Shown here piece by piece: positions 45,495-58,900 of a DNA stretch of 64,000 bases (positions are counted from its first letter, which is position 1; each line of letters opens with the position of its first letter). This DNA is from Henckelia pumila (lineage: Eukaryota > Streptophyta > Magnoliopsida > Lamiales > Gesneriaceae). The notes under the pieces are model-generated. The model saw only the letters and a program-made list of their open reading frames with translations, ran no database searches and was not told the DNA's origin. The stretch covers positions 2,914,001 through 2,978,000 of the forward strand of contig NC_133121.1 in assembly GCF_033568475.1 (NCBI RefSeq). The letters are read 5' to 3'. Position numbers and translations under genes: made by a program.

Positions 45495-46510
45495 CACAAA
45501 CAATATTTTCTTTCAAATAAAAATGTATAACATAGCCGCCACGTTAACTGCTCGATTGTACAAAGTGGCGGACCCACGACCAAGGAGTCATTACTTGAAT
45601 TCCACGTCCACCCTTGCTGTATTATCCAGCCAATCACATTGCGACACGACTTCACACTAATTATCTACTGCACCTAGGTACGTGAGAGCACGTACTCCAC
45701 CCCAACATCAAAATTGTCAACGAAAACAAAATATTTGTCAACAGATATTTTTTTATGTATACAAAATATATGAGCCACTCGAGCCCCAGAGGACCTGGGC
45801 AGCTTGAAATATATTTATATAAAATTAAAGAATACATGTTACTTCATTAATTTATAAAAATAGTTTGTGTATAAAAAAAGGGTAATTACATGGTGTCAAG
45901 ATCGTTTGCAACTGCAATTTTTTCTAATCCTAATAATATATTAGTGTGGCATCATTAATTTAGTTTATAAGTGGAAGTCTAAGATTTGAACAACATCCAT
46001 CGTATTTTAAAATCTATAACATAAAAAAATTTCTCTATCATTTATTACCCTCCAACAAACTTACACATATTAAAATCAAATATTTTTTAAAATAAATAGC
46101 ATACTACATATACATATACACAAATTAATTATTTATAATATTTAATTATTTATAATATTTATATACTACGTTCATATGCGTTACTTTAGTAAATTTTATG
46201 AGCTACAGTGACGCTGGGGTCCTTGGCTATGACATCAATGTTAGATATAAGTAATAATTCAAAATATTTTAGGTATGTGATGTGATGTGTATGGTACCGT
46301 GACATTAAATAAACTATATTCAGTCTAATTAAAGACAATGGGCTATGGCATTTGAATTATTATGATGTTATTAAATTTCATTGTTCGACTTAATCATTTA
46401 TGGTGAAGTGACATTTGGATGTTAGGCTTTAAGATCTAGTGACACTTGGACATCGAGATATACTAATTTATCGAAAATCAAACAATATTAAACATTTCTT
46501 TAATTATTGG

Positions 46511-46565
<55 letters not shown>

Positions 46566-49500
46566 CTTTTATATGCACGTATATGCATTGTTTGGGATAT
46601 CGGCAAGTTTTTTGTATAATCGTATCAAAATATATACACGATTGCATTAAAAAAATCATTTAATGTACTTTTGGATTTGAAATTTCATTTGAGAAAATTT
46701 TAGATTTTTGTTCGTGATTTTGATCTTCTTTATTTTCGTATTAATTCAGTTGTAGTATTCTAACGTTGATGTTTCACATCAACGTTACGCTAACATATAT
46801 ATATATAATGAGCCATCAACACTACAATGACTAAAAATGGTAATTAAGTTTTTTTGGTAAGTTGGATTATACTACATGTACAAATTAGATTACAAATTGA
46901 GTTACAAATTATATTTATAATTATAAAATTATCTTAAATACATATTTGAAGATTTTTTAAGGATAATTTTTAAATTTCAATTACAAAATTTATAATCTTA
47001 TTCGTAAATATAGCATTGCTTTGTAAGTTTACGCTGTCTTCGAAGATGGACAAAACGTTGTCCCGCAAGTGGGATACAATTTACGAGGCGATCACGAGAT
47101 GTCTTTCCTTTTCTTTTCTTTTTTTGGGTCTGGTGTTTTCTTTCTTGAATTAACAGCAATTATGAAATTATTTATGGGATGAAATCACGTGGTTATTATT
47201 TAAAACACATTCTTATAAGAATATGAAACATAATCGATAGGAATTATATATAAGCCTATCCCATGATTTAATAATTATACACGATGACCGTTTTTGCAAG
47301 CTTCAATTTGCTCAAGATAAAAATTTTGCATTTTTGGCATTTTGCGTGGCATTAATATCGGATACATATGTGTAACATAACTTCAACACACGCAATGCAT
47401 ATAGTCAAATCTATATTGACTATTTGGGTACTTCAAAATATACATGTCACGTTATTTATTTATTTATGGTAGATTTACCAATTTTCCCACCATTTTCATC
47501 CCCTCCACGTTTTCTTAAATTCGATCCGAGTCATGAAATCCATTTCTTTGAATTTATGAGATTAATACAGATTATACACTTCTTCTTCCCCCACACAACA
47601 AAAAAAAAAAAACACTTATACAAATTAAAAGGAAAAATCATGCAGATGAGTAATTGTATATTGACGATTTGAGATCCAAATTAATCCACCAAAATGTATT
47701 TTTAATTAATAAAATATAATTTCTGGAACTTAATTAAATAATTGATATATATATAAATATATTTTCATAAAATACTTCTCACATATCAATTCTATGATAA
47801 ATATCTCCTAAATCATACCAAGTCAACTAAACTCAACTCATACAAATATTACATTTCTCTTCAAATATGAAGTGGGCTAGCTAAGTCGTCAAATCAAAAG
47901 TGGGCATTACTGGTAATATTAAATATGTCAATTATTAAAAGAGAGATCACTTTATATAGGCATATACACGCGTCGATATTTTTAAATTTGCATGTTTAAT
48001 TACTAATTCGATAATCAAGTACCCCTATGGTTGCTAAACATTTTTTATTGGAATTAGTTTCTTGGGGAGATCTCCGTATCTGATTTTATACTTTTGTTAT
48101 CGTCACATATCTGTGTTAGTCACACACGATATACGTATAAAGTAATTTAATCTAGATTTTTTAAAATAATTTAATCTATATTTTAAACATATTGTGTGAT
48201 ATAATATAATGGTCACTAAGCATGTGTCAGTGGATCTATTTTATGTCCAAAAATACGAAATTTGCACATAATGACATAATTTTAGCATCATTAAACTTGT
48301 ATGAAACTCAATTTTATGTATCTCCAATTAGATTCGATTCGTAACAAAATGTTACTTTCAGTTTTTACTAGCATTTAAGATCGGATCGAATGTTTTACGG
48401 ATATAGATATATGTGATAGTTTCACACAAAACTAAAATTTTTAGCATATGCGAGACAAATTCATTTAGTGATTGAGTAATAAAATGTATGCTAATTAGAA
48501 AATGTTTCTTGCCATATAATTATATTATATGTATTTTTTGATGGCATGTAATTAATTTATGACTATAAAATATGATTAGGTGAAATCAACACGTTGATGC
48601 GGGTGATTACGAAACCAAAAGATTTAATTACTAAACCATCTTAAAAAAATGTTATCAATCAATCGTTTTAGATTTTCCACGATTCTAGGCTGTGAAGAAA
48701 GGAATAAAAAAGATATTAACTTGTATGAAAAATCTCTACTTTATTGTTATTGATTCAATAGATTATTATATGCAAAAAGAAAAGAGTACATGTCAATCTA
48801 GATATTTTTTTGTTCATCCTTTTTTTTAATCTTCATTCTGTTGAACAAAAATATCTCAAAAAAATTTATTTAATTTCTCCTTTTAAGGCAGGCACCCTCC
48901 CATCTGTCACGCGAAATAATTTACTATATATTGTTGCGTGTTTCTTCTGCTGATTTTTTTTTTTGAATCAACTGCTGATTTTTAAGTAGGTCTTTATATA
49001 TATATATATTTATATGTGATGTGAATTAATTATGTCTATTTATAATAAAGAGTAGTATTACTGTTATAAATATTAATATTTTTCATGAATGACCCAATTA
49101 AAATATTTATGTCATAAAATTTACTCGTAAAATCATTTCAAGAGAATTTTTATGTTTTAATGGAGATTTGACATCAAGTTAAATCAATATTTTTGCCAAC
49201 GACAAGCAGTTAATGGAAAATATGTGCAACTTTGCATTTATTGTTTAGATAACTTGTAATATTGTTAAAAATCTACACTGTATATAATATTTAAGTCATA
49301 ATAAGTTTTAAAAAATCGCTGACTTAGTGTAATTTTAGAAATTTTAAAAAATACCACTACCTAATTTTAACCCCTATATTTCGTTCCATTGAAAATTACA
49401 TTTATGTAAATAAAAAAATCTAAAAAAATTGTTAAAAATCACAAAAAATTGAATTTTAATTTAACAAGAGAATTGTTTTTTAAAATACACATAACATTTT

Positions 49501-50146
49501 TAAAAATAAAATAAAATACGATTAGCATAATTATTTGATGTGAAGTTAAGGGCATACAAGTGTACGTATCTACGAAAACCCAAACAAACAACTAACTAAC
49601 TGTAATACATGTTTTTTAAGAACAATGTTCCCCATTCACCAACATTTGATGATTTGGAGTCAGTTTCTTATGCGCCGACAAGGGCCGGTGGGTCGCACTC
49701 CTCGTAAAACAAAACAAATTTTCTATTTTTGCACCTTAAATTTATCGAATGCTCCACCTTCTTATCTTGTCCAACTATGCACATTGTGTGTGTGTGTGTT
49801 TAGACAAACATGGCTAGACATGAAATTAAGACCAATAATTCACACGTATCATTAAAATGTGTTCCAACAATCAAACATATATGGTATACCATAAAAAGGG
49901 GGGGAAAAGAAAGAAGAAAGAAACAGTAAACGGATAAAATATACCTAATTACCATTTAGGGAATGAGAGATTTTATAGGACAATGAAAACAAACTTCCAA
50001 TACTACAGTGATTTTAGTTTAGGTTACGTAATGTAAGGGAATGTTTGTAAAATATTATGATTTTGTAAAAATATTAGATTTATGAATTGTGAATAGTGTT
50101 TGAAAATAAAAGTGAAAAATTGATAATTAAAAGTAGGGAAGATCAT
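45495..50146. other. AT-rich intergenic DNA
   Basis: About 4.6 kb without recognisable genes. It contains a (TA)n run at 46515-46563 and several homopolymer runs. Confidence 0.45.
46515..46563. repeat. (TA)n microsatellite
   Basis: About 24 uninterrupted TA units. Confidence 0.95.
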
Positions 50147-50500
50147 TTAATCTGAACCGAACCGAACCGAAATTCACCCGAAATCTGAAACGTCCTAACT
50201 GAATTTTTTTTTTTCCAGTTTTTGGTCCGGATTTCGGTTAAACCAAATTTTTTGTTTTTAATTTTTAATTATTTATTATTAATAAAAATAAATAATAAAT
50301 ATTTTAAATATATAAAAATGATTTTTAAAAATAAAGAAAAACTAAAAATTGATTTTCGGTTCGGTCAAGTTGACCGAGCCAAAAAAACCGAAATGAACCG
50401 AAAACAAAAAATCCGAAAACCGAACCGAATTCGGTTTTCGGTTCAAACCGAATTTTCGGTTTTGGATTGGTTCAAGCGGTCAACCAAACCGTAAACACTC
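50147..50500. mobile_element. Dispersed repeat of the ACCGAACCGAA type
   Basis: The left end has ctgaaccgaaccgaaccg. The right half (50350-50490) is filled with ttcggtt / aaccgaa words in both orientations, around an AT-rich core. This is a common non-autonomous plant repeat with degenerate ends. No target duplication was found. Confidence 0.55.
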
Positions 50501-52009
50501 CAGTCAAAAGTGGGCATCATTTGATAAATAAGTGATTATATCATCAATTTTTTACTAGAATCAATTTTAAAGAATCACCAAAAGACAAACTTTTTGTACC
50601 TCAATTAAATTAAGTAAAAGATAATTAACGCTGAATTTGGGTTTAAAAAACATTCAAACATGATTTTTTTAAAAGCTAAAATCCAATAATAACTTATAAT
50701 TTAGTTATTGCAAGCCCTCCATGATTGTGTACTTCTATCACACAAAAAAATTTAATTTGGATTCTTGAGTTGGTCTGGTGATACGTTTTCACGATCAACC
50801 ACAGTCTACACATTAAAATATAATGAAAATAAATAATTTTGACATAAAAATTAATATTTTTTAGTGAAATTAAATATTCGAACATGAAACATATGGATGG
50901 AAAAGGACAAAAGGTCATGCTGGCTCGAGGCTTTTTGCCATCCTTTTACATTGAATTATTTGGAGAGATTGTGATTTGGCAAACGCATTTGGGCCAGTCA
51001 ATGTAAAGATCTCGTTGGCAGTTTTGTGAATAAAGAACCCAAATCAAAGCCCATTTCCACATATTTCAATTTTTTAAATATTCTCCCAATAAAAAAAAAT
51101 AAGAAAAATTGCTTTTTTTTTTTTTATTTGGTATGTTTGTCGCTTTGCGATTTTAGTTATCTATATATTTAGATTTCAATTTTACTCTGTTATTTTTGTT
51201 GTTTGGAAATTTTATTCTTTTTTCCGGTATGACGCTGATGTGGCACCATTGAAGTGTTGATGCGGAGCTGACAGTGATAGTTTCACGCAAGCATTTTCGA
51301 AAAAAAAAGGATTGAAATTGGCAAAAATCAGAACATGCAGAACTAAACTGAAATATGCATAGATGACCAAAATCATAAATTGAAAAATATACATAACTAA
51401 AATTGCAATTTTCCAAAAATAAAAATAAAAATAAAAATTCAATAAGTAATATTTTCCCTTAATCTTATATTGATTGGGGTGGAGGGTTTTCAAGTCTTCA
51501 ACCAAAGACTTCTCTCATTTATGAAAGTTTGGTTTCATTTAGACTATAAATGTGGCAATAAAGTGATAGTTATGTTTACCAACACATGTTATTTTCAGTG
51601 GGTAAAGTACAATATAATTAGATGCTGCTTACATATATTTTCTCAGTTTTTTTTGACACTTGACAGTATATTTCTCAGTGATTTGAACAATCAAAACTGC
51701 TTTTAACAATCTCTCAAGCATATCCTTTTTTTGTTTTAAAAGAAAAAGAAAACATTTTAAATTCACTTCTTCTTATTTTAATCCACTAATAAACGATTAT
51801 TTATTTATTCCTTAAGGAAAAAAATGCATAGTAACGAAGAAATGGAGATTTTAAAAAATAAATAAAATCCAAGTATGAATCCACCAAATAATATATGTTT
51901 TTATGGACACTGTTAATCTAAATTAAGTAATTTTAGATTTTTGGATTATAAATTAAGATATTATCGTTATGCTGGTACGAATTCAATCAGCTGGACCAAT
52001 ATGAGACTT
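50501..52009. other. AT-rich intergenic DNA
   Basis: No gene or convincing repeat recognised. Confidence 0.4.
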
Positions 52010-52540
52010 ATCATCACACCAAACATGTGAATGTATAGACAAGAATTGATATTTAAAATATCGTTACGAAATGGTGAATGAGGAAAGGAAAAAAAAAAAA
52101 ATAGAGAAGAGTACGACGTTTTATAAATTATTTGCAATTCGGTTACTAGGGTTTCAAAATTATCCAAGATTGTACATTGCGTGTAATTTGATTCGAAAGA
52201 TCTCATCGAGTTTTAAATTAAGTTAATAATGTAAGTATGTAACAGAGAGATCTTGCTAACTAATTGTTTAACATTATGTAAATTTTATTCAAAATATCAA
52301 TTGTCAATACTTTTCTTTATGTCTCTATTTCCTCACAATTTCAATCATAGTAATTTTATTTGTTTCTCTTTTCACTTATTGATATTCGCTACACACAAAC
52401 AATAAGTCGATAATGAATAAACTATGATCGATCGCATGTGAAAAAATCAACACCGCATATACATGAGGCGGATTTCTTGCAAGGTTCCAGGCTTTCAAAT
52501 ACCGCAACATGTACATGTTGTTGTTGTGACGTGGAAATCT
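52010..52540. repeat. Diverged segmental duplication, copy 1
   Basis: It aligns in order with 55120-55760. Shared phrases include aaacatgtgaatg, tgcgt-taatttgatt-gaaagatc, taaattttattcaaaat, tctctattt-ctcacaatt-caat, gatcgatcgcatgt and ggttccaggctttca. No open frame is shared, so it may be a duplicated promoter or an old repeat. Confidence 0.7.
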
Positions 52541-53159
52541 ATATTAAAATACACAATTTTTCTCAACAAAATATTTGTGATGTTGCGTGATGCATTTGAG
52601 TTGATTTGAAAAATATTACAATAATACAAGATATTTTTTTATAACATACAAATATTGGTAAAAAAACATGGTTATTTAGACGTAAAAACAACAAGTATGA
52701 CACTCGCCGTGGCGATGGGTAGAACGTGCCAAATTTATAAAAGGTTAGAAGGGTAAGAATGCTTATTAAATTCTCTTGGAGGAACAATATGTAATTTCAA
52801 ATTATACGAATCTTGTTAGGAATGAACAATAAATACGATTATGATTAAATCGTACCTTCAATTCAATAACATAATAAGATTCTAGTTGTTGTCCCGATCT
52901 TTGAAATAAGTAAAAGTTTGGATATTCAACCTTAATTTAAAGAAAATTAGTTAGTAATAATTAATCACGAGATAAACAATTAAATTCAAGGGAACCTTCA
53001 AAGAACTTGTCTTTGACAATCCACGATAAAGAACAATTGATAAACACCACAAAATTGTTTAATTTTGATATATTTGATTTAGAATAAATCAAAGCTTCAA
53101 GTAAAATTTTAAAGAGAATTTTGGTTGATAATAATCAAAAAATTAATGAATAATCTTAT

Positions 53160-54020
53160 ATTCATATCCAACCATGACCTCTTCTTTTTTTCCTTCAATT
53201 CTCATTGTGACTTTGATCATCACCACCAACATCATATTCATCCTCCAACTACCTCACCTTCTTATGTAAAGGTTTGAACGCATCTCTAACTGCCTTACTC
53301 ATACAATCACACAATTCCTCCATTTGAAACTCAAAAATTCCTTGATTCGAACTATCCCCAACATCTTTTCAAATTTTCTATAAGTCATTGTATCTGCAAG
53401 AAAATAGTTAGTAATAAAAAAAATATCATCACTCAAATCCTCACAAGTCACTCCAAAGAAAATCACTCACTTTTTTTTTTCTCCTCACCACAAATACACT
53501 CACTCACAATCACTCCAAAGAAAATTTCGCTCACACTTTTTTTTTTCACTCAAATATATACGAGAGATGTTTTGCAGTTTTGTGTGTATCAAATAAAACT
53601 TGTAGACATTTACAATTAAATTGACTCACGTATACCACACAAAAACAAGCAAAATGACTATAGACAATTGAATTAGACTTTGCACCCAAGGATTAACAAA
53701 GATAAGAAATTGGCCACAAGTTATTTTTTATTTCTCTCTTTTTTTTAAAAGATTTCGGTTCTTTCTCTTTTTTTGACTGAATTCAAATTTTTTCCTTTTT
53801 TTAAAATTTTGAAATTATTTTTTTTGTTTTTTTATAACTTGTAGCACAAAATACGAAACTTGGACGACAAGATGGACAGAAAAGACGCATAAATTCAACA
53901 AATAAGAAACTCAATAGAAGAAACGAAGAAATAAGAAGACTCAAAGATATTGAAACAAGAACTTACTTGCCTCAAAACTTTTGTTTTTGATACCAACTGA
54001 TACGAAGAACGAGAAAAGAA
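53160..54020 (-). mobile_element. Retrotransposon leader and gag start, decayed
   Basis: On the minus strand, a primer-site-like cagttggtatca lies near 54000. Downstream, about 53372-53170 encodes SSNQGIFEFQMEELCDCMSK followed by AVRDAFKPLHKKVR and an acidic stretch (LEDEYDVGGDDQ), with two in-frame stops. A gag N-terminus following a primer site is the usual order in LTR elements. No LTR pair or pol was recognised, so this is tentative. Confidence 0.4.
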
Positions 54021-54079
54021 GAACAAATATTTTCAATATTTCACAGACGAGTTTGGTGGAAAAAACTTGTTTGTTCTAG

Positions 54080-54440
54080 GGATAGAATATTGTACATAAC
54101 CGAAAATCGTATACCTACCGAAAATTACGGTATAAGAAAATATTATACTGATATCGAACCGAAACTCTCGATATACCGAATGCACTGATTATACCGAAAT
54201 TTCGGTACAATATCGGTATATACCGTTTTATACAAAAAAAAACCTTATATTTTATTTTAATAATTATTATTTATAAATATTATAGTTTTTATATATTTTT
54301 ATTTATCGATATACCGGTATATACCAAAATTTTCAAATTTCATACCTTTATCGTACCGAAAAATTCGACATCCTTATCGTACCGTACACTACCGAAATCA
54401 TCGGTATACCGAAAATTAAGTATTATTTCGGTACAATAAT
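54080..54440. mobile_element. Dispersed repeat rich in TACCGAAA / TTTCGGTA
   Basis: The left part (54095-54230) and right part (54310-54440) carry many accgaaa / ttcggtata words in both orientations, around an AT-rich core. It resembles the element at 50147 in layout. Its boundaries are uncertain. Confidence 0.5.
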
Positions 54441-55119
54441 TTTTATATACCAAGAATTCGAAAATTTTTTCCAACTATAGTTTTTGAATTTGTTCCTATA
54501 ACTTTTTATCCTCGCGTTTTACAAAAAAATTATAATTTTAATTAATGTGCTTTATTAATTTTACACATATTTTCTTGTTTAAATAATAATAAAGCTATAT
54601 CTATTTATTTTTTTAGTGGTATAAATTTATCAAAAAATAATCTGAAAACGTAATTAATGAATTGTATAAAATTTCCCATACTTTTGATTTACTAATATTT
54701 ATTTGTCAAAGTTATTGATTTTACTACGTCCGTGAACTTAAATATATTTTATATATTATTTATCTAATATATATAATTATTTTTTATTTAATACTTAAAA
54801 GTGTTAATGAGTTTTTTTTAAAGTTACTTGAATACAAAACAACATACTGATTACATGTGTTTGTTCAGTTGTTTGATTGTGTCTTACGAAGATATCTAAT
54901 AGAGGATATGTATCAATAAATATTCATAGTTTTTAGTAGAACTCACGTATGAGAATAAATTTTCACCTTTATAATTTTAAGATGAAATTTCTGCGTATTT
55001 TTTTGACGGAATCCACGGCATCATATATATGTCAATCCAAAAAAACGCACGTGGTCGCTACCCTGAGAGGTGTTGCGTGTCTCTCATGGCTCTCATCGCT
55101 GGACATTGAGATATAAGTA

Positions 55120-55760
55120 TCACACGAAACATGTGAATGCATATATAAACAAGATGTAATATTCCAATTCCAATTGGTGCAAATGGGCATGATATAGGAA
55201 AGGACAAATTAAATAAATTAAAGTAGAGGAAACTTGTAGCTAGTAAGATGAGCTATATATAAATTATTTTTAAAATCGGTTGAGAGGTTCAAAATTAATT
55301 AAGGTAGTGTTTGTAACCTCTAAAAATAAGTGATTATGAATTTTTTCTTCACAAATTTGTGAAGAAAAAATTCATAAATTTGTGAAGAAAAAATTCATAA
55401 TCACTTATTTTTAGAGGTTGCAAACACGACCTAAAAGTGTTGCGTATAATTTGATTTGAAAGATCCTAGAGTTTCAAAATAAGTTAATAAGTTAACATAG
55501 AGATCATGCCAAATAATCGTTGAAGATTATATAAATTTTATTCAAAATAATTTAATCAAATTAAGCTAACGTTCATACCTTTTTTTATATCTCTATTTTC
55601 TCACAATTCCAATTTAGAGTAATTTTATTTTTTTCTCAATCACATAAATTATATGCTCGATCGATCGCATGTCAAAAATAAACATCACATCGCGTGTACA
55701 AGCTGGGACGGACTTCTTGCCATGTTCCAGGCTTTCACACGCGCCAACCCATCATTTCTC
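55120..55760. repeat. Diverged segmental duplication, copy 2
   Basis: Partner of 52010-52540. Relative to copy 1 it carries an extra palindromic insertion (55302-55432). The copia element begins at 55779, just after the homology fades. Confidence 0.7.
55302..55432. mobile_element. Near-perfect palindromic MITE, about 130 bp
   Basis: The outer part aggtagtgtttgtaacctct mirrors agaggttgcaaacacgacct with two mismatches. The inner part (ctaaaaataagtgattatga and on) is a perfect mirror, and the loop is about 20 bp. It is absent from the duplicate at 52010-52540, so it inserted after the duplication. A transcript would form a miRNA-precursor-like hairpin. Confidence 0.8.
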
Positions 55761-55778
55761 ATGTTAAAACGTTGAGTA

Positions 55779-55942
55779 TGTTAGCAGATATTTGTATTGA
55801 TTTGATAGGATTTTATCTTTGTATATTTGTGTTTATATTAGGAGTTTATTTAGGCTTATATCTTTTCGTAGATATCAATATTTTATATTTATATACTCTT
55901 TTGTGTGATCAATAATATTCATTCGTTCACAAAACTCTTATA
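55779..55942 (+). repeat. 5' LTR of the old copia element
   Basis: It begins tgttagcagatatttgtatt and ends aaaactcttata. The ending TATA replaces the usual CA. Confidence 0.9.
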
Positions 55943-55989
55943 TGCTATCTGATTCCCACGGCTCACGCCTCTAAACCCAAGCCGCCCCG

Positions 55990-58900
55990 CTCTTCTGCCG
56001 TCGCAGCCATGTTTGTCACCCTCGATGCCCTTTATTCTCTCATCGCCATTAACGTCACTGCCCAATGTCCTCTTAAACTCACCTCTACGAATTATCCAGC
56101 CTAGCGGCTCCAGTTTCAATTTCTTCTTATTGGTTATGATTTGATGAGATTTGTTGATGACACTAACCCGTGCCCTCCTGCCACCATCACCAGTGCCAAT
56201 GGCACCACTGCCAACCCGGCTCACCCACTATGGGTTTGTCAAGATTAGTTAATTCTAAACACAAGCATTAGTGCATTATCACCCACTTTGATTTCGTTCA
56301 TTGCTACGTCCAACACTTCTTTTGATCCTTGAACTACTCTTGAAAAGACCTATGCTTCTCCCAGTCAAGGTTGTATCTTGCAACTCAAGGCTCATATTTT
56401 CAATCCTATTAAGGGATCGAAATCCATCACCGACTTCATGCAGGGCATCAAAGTCCATGTCGATGATTTTTCTCTGATGGTTGTCATCGTTGATTCTGAA
56501 TATCTCACCCTGAAGGTTCTCCATGACCTTGATGACTCTTATAAAGAACTTTCTCACGCCATCTAAGCTCGTGACACTGTCATCTCCTTTGATGAACATC
56601 ACGAGAAACTCCTCGCGTTTGAGGCTCAGCTTGCGGCTCTACCATCAACACTCCCCCAAGCCCACGCCAACTACCGCCTTCGCTGCCTCACGGAACAGCT
56701 GCCCCCACCAGCATGGCTCGTCTCCTGGCCCCAATCGTTCTTCGGGTGGTTCGCGGGGTGGGGACCCTCGTGTCTCTTACCCATCTCAATCGAGTCTACC
56801 TGCGGCTGCCTACAGCCACTCCCCCCACCCCGTATCAAGGGCGCTGTCAACTTTGTGGCACACCCGGACACTCTGCCAAAAGGTGCACCTCGTTTCTGTA
56901 TTTACCTTGGTCCAACCCATCGTCTCCTCCTCCGTCATAGCCTGTCTATGCCAAAAGGTGCACCTCGTTTCTGTATTTACCTTGGTCCAACCCATCGTCT
57001 CCTCCTCCGTCATATCCTGTCTATGCTGCTCCTCAAGCCCACACGACATATCTTCCTGCGGCCACTCCTGTTCCCCCCAACTGGCTTTTGGATAATGATA
57101 CTTCTTATAATGTCACTACTGATCTTGCCAATCTGTCTCTTCACTCTCCGTATGCTGGCTCGGATTTCATTGTTATTGGCAATGACACTGATTTGTCTAT
57201 CTCGCATACTGACACTCTCACCTTACCTACATCCATTAAATCCTTTGTTCTTCCCAATAACTTATATGTTTCTGCCATGAGTAAAAATTTGATATCTGTT
57301 TCTCAGCTCAGTCGCTCTAATGATGTGTCTGTTTTTTTTCTCCTCTCGTCTTTTCAGGTGAAGGATATACGTACGAGGGACACTCTCCTCATCGGGCCAT
57401 GTAAGGATGAGATCTACACCTGGCCACTACCTAGCTCTCCATCCCCGTCGCCCTTTGCCTATACCTCCGTCTCTGCGCCTCTGACCCTCTGGCACTCCCG
57501 TCTTGGTCATCCTTCTCCAGACATTGTTCGCCACTTAGCTGCCTCTAATGTTTTTTTTTATCTTTCACCTCTGTCTATTTCAGATTCTCATTCTAATTCT
57601 TGTCATATTAATAAAATTCATAAGCTTCCATTTTTTAATTCATCTCTTACTTCCTCCTCGCCTTTTGATTTAATTTTTTTGGATGTTTGGACTTCTCCTG
57701 TTCTTTCGACTTATGGGTACAAATATTATGTAACTTTTGTTGATCATTTCTCTAAATACATTTGGTTTTATCTTATTAAACAAAAATTGGATGTCCTCAC
57801 TGTGTTTACTACCTATAAAAATCTGGTAGAAAATTACTTTCACAAGAAAAATCATCTCCCTCTACACAGATAACAGTGGTGAATTTCTTGACCTCAAGTC
57901 TCTCCTCTCGCAATCTGGCATCTCTAATCTTACCACTCCGCCCCATACCCATGAACATATTGGTTATGCCGAACGTTGACATCTTCATATTGTTGAAACG
58001 GGTCTCACTCTCCTACATAATGCGTCCCTACCCTCTGTTTTCTGGTCATTTGCCTTTGTCACCGCCACTTATCCCATTAATCGAATGCCCAAAGTCAACC
58101 TCTCCATGCTCTCTTCCTTTGAAACCCTCTTTCATCGTCCTCCCCACTACACCAAACTTTGCATCTTCGGCTGTCCATGTTACCCATGGTTACGTCCGTA
58201 CACAACTCATAAACTTGACCCTCACTCCTCGGCCTGTGTTTTCCTTGGCTACTCTTTCACTCAAAGTGCTTACATCAGTCTTGACTTGTCTTCCTCGAAA
58301 ATTGTGGTCTCGCGACAAGTTCGCTTCATTGAATCTGTCTTTCCCTACCTCCACCCTCCTTTGAGTATTCCTTCGGACCCTGCTCCAGATCCTCCTCTGT
58401 CTGCTGCCTCATCGTCTGTTATCCCAACACCACCGTCTACCCCTACCCCGTCAGATCCCGTCTTTGGATCTGGAAAGGCCCCTGCACGTGTCTCCTCAAC
58501 ATCGCCTCCCTTGTCTATTGCACCTATACAACCTCCTTTTCCGCCATATGTTCATCCCATGACTACCAGATCAAAGAGCAACATCTCCAAACCTAACCCC
58601 AAATACCCACTTGTGATAATAAAACCCACCGACACTCCTGAACCCACTTGTGTCACCTCTGCCCTTCGTGATCCTCAGTGGCGCTCGGCCATGTCCACTA
58701 AATTTGATGCACTTCTCCGTAATGACATTTGGGATCTTGTTCCTCCTCATCCCTCTCAGAATTTGATTAGTAATAAGTGGGTGTTCCGTATTAAATGCCA
58801 CTGATGGGTCTGTTGACCGGCAAAAAGCCCGTTTGGTTGCCAAAGGCTTTCATCAACGTCCGAGTATTGATTTTTATGATACATTCAACCATGTGGTCAA

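Noticed and set aside
53870-54020. Complete LTR retrotransposon at 53-54 kb
   Set aside because: A primer-site-like motif and a gag-like stretch exist, but no LTR pair or pol domain could be found, so only a tentative relic is listed.
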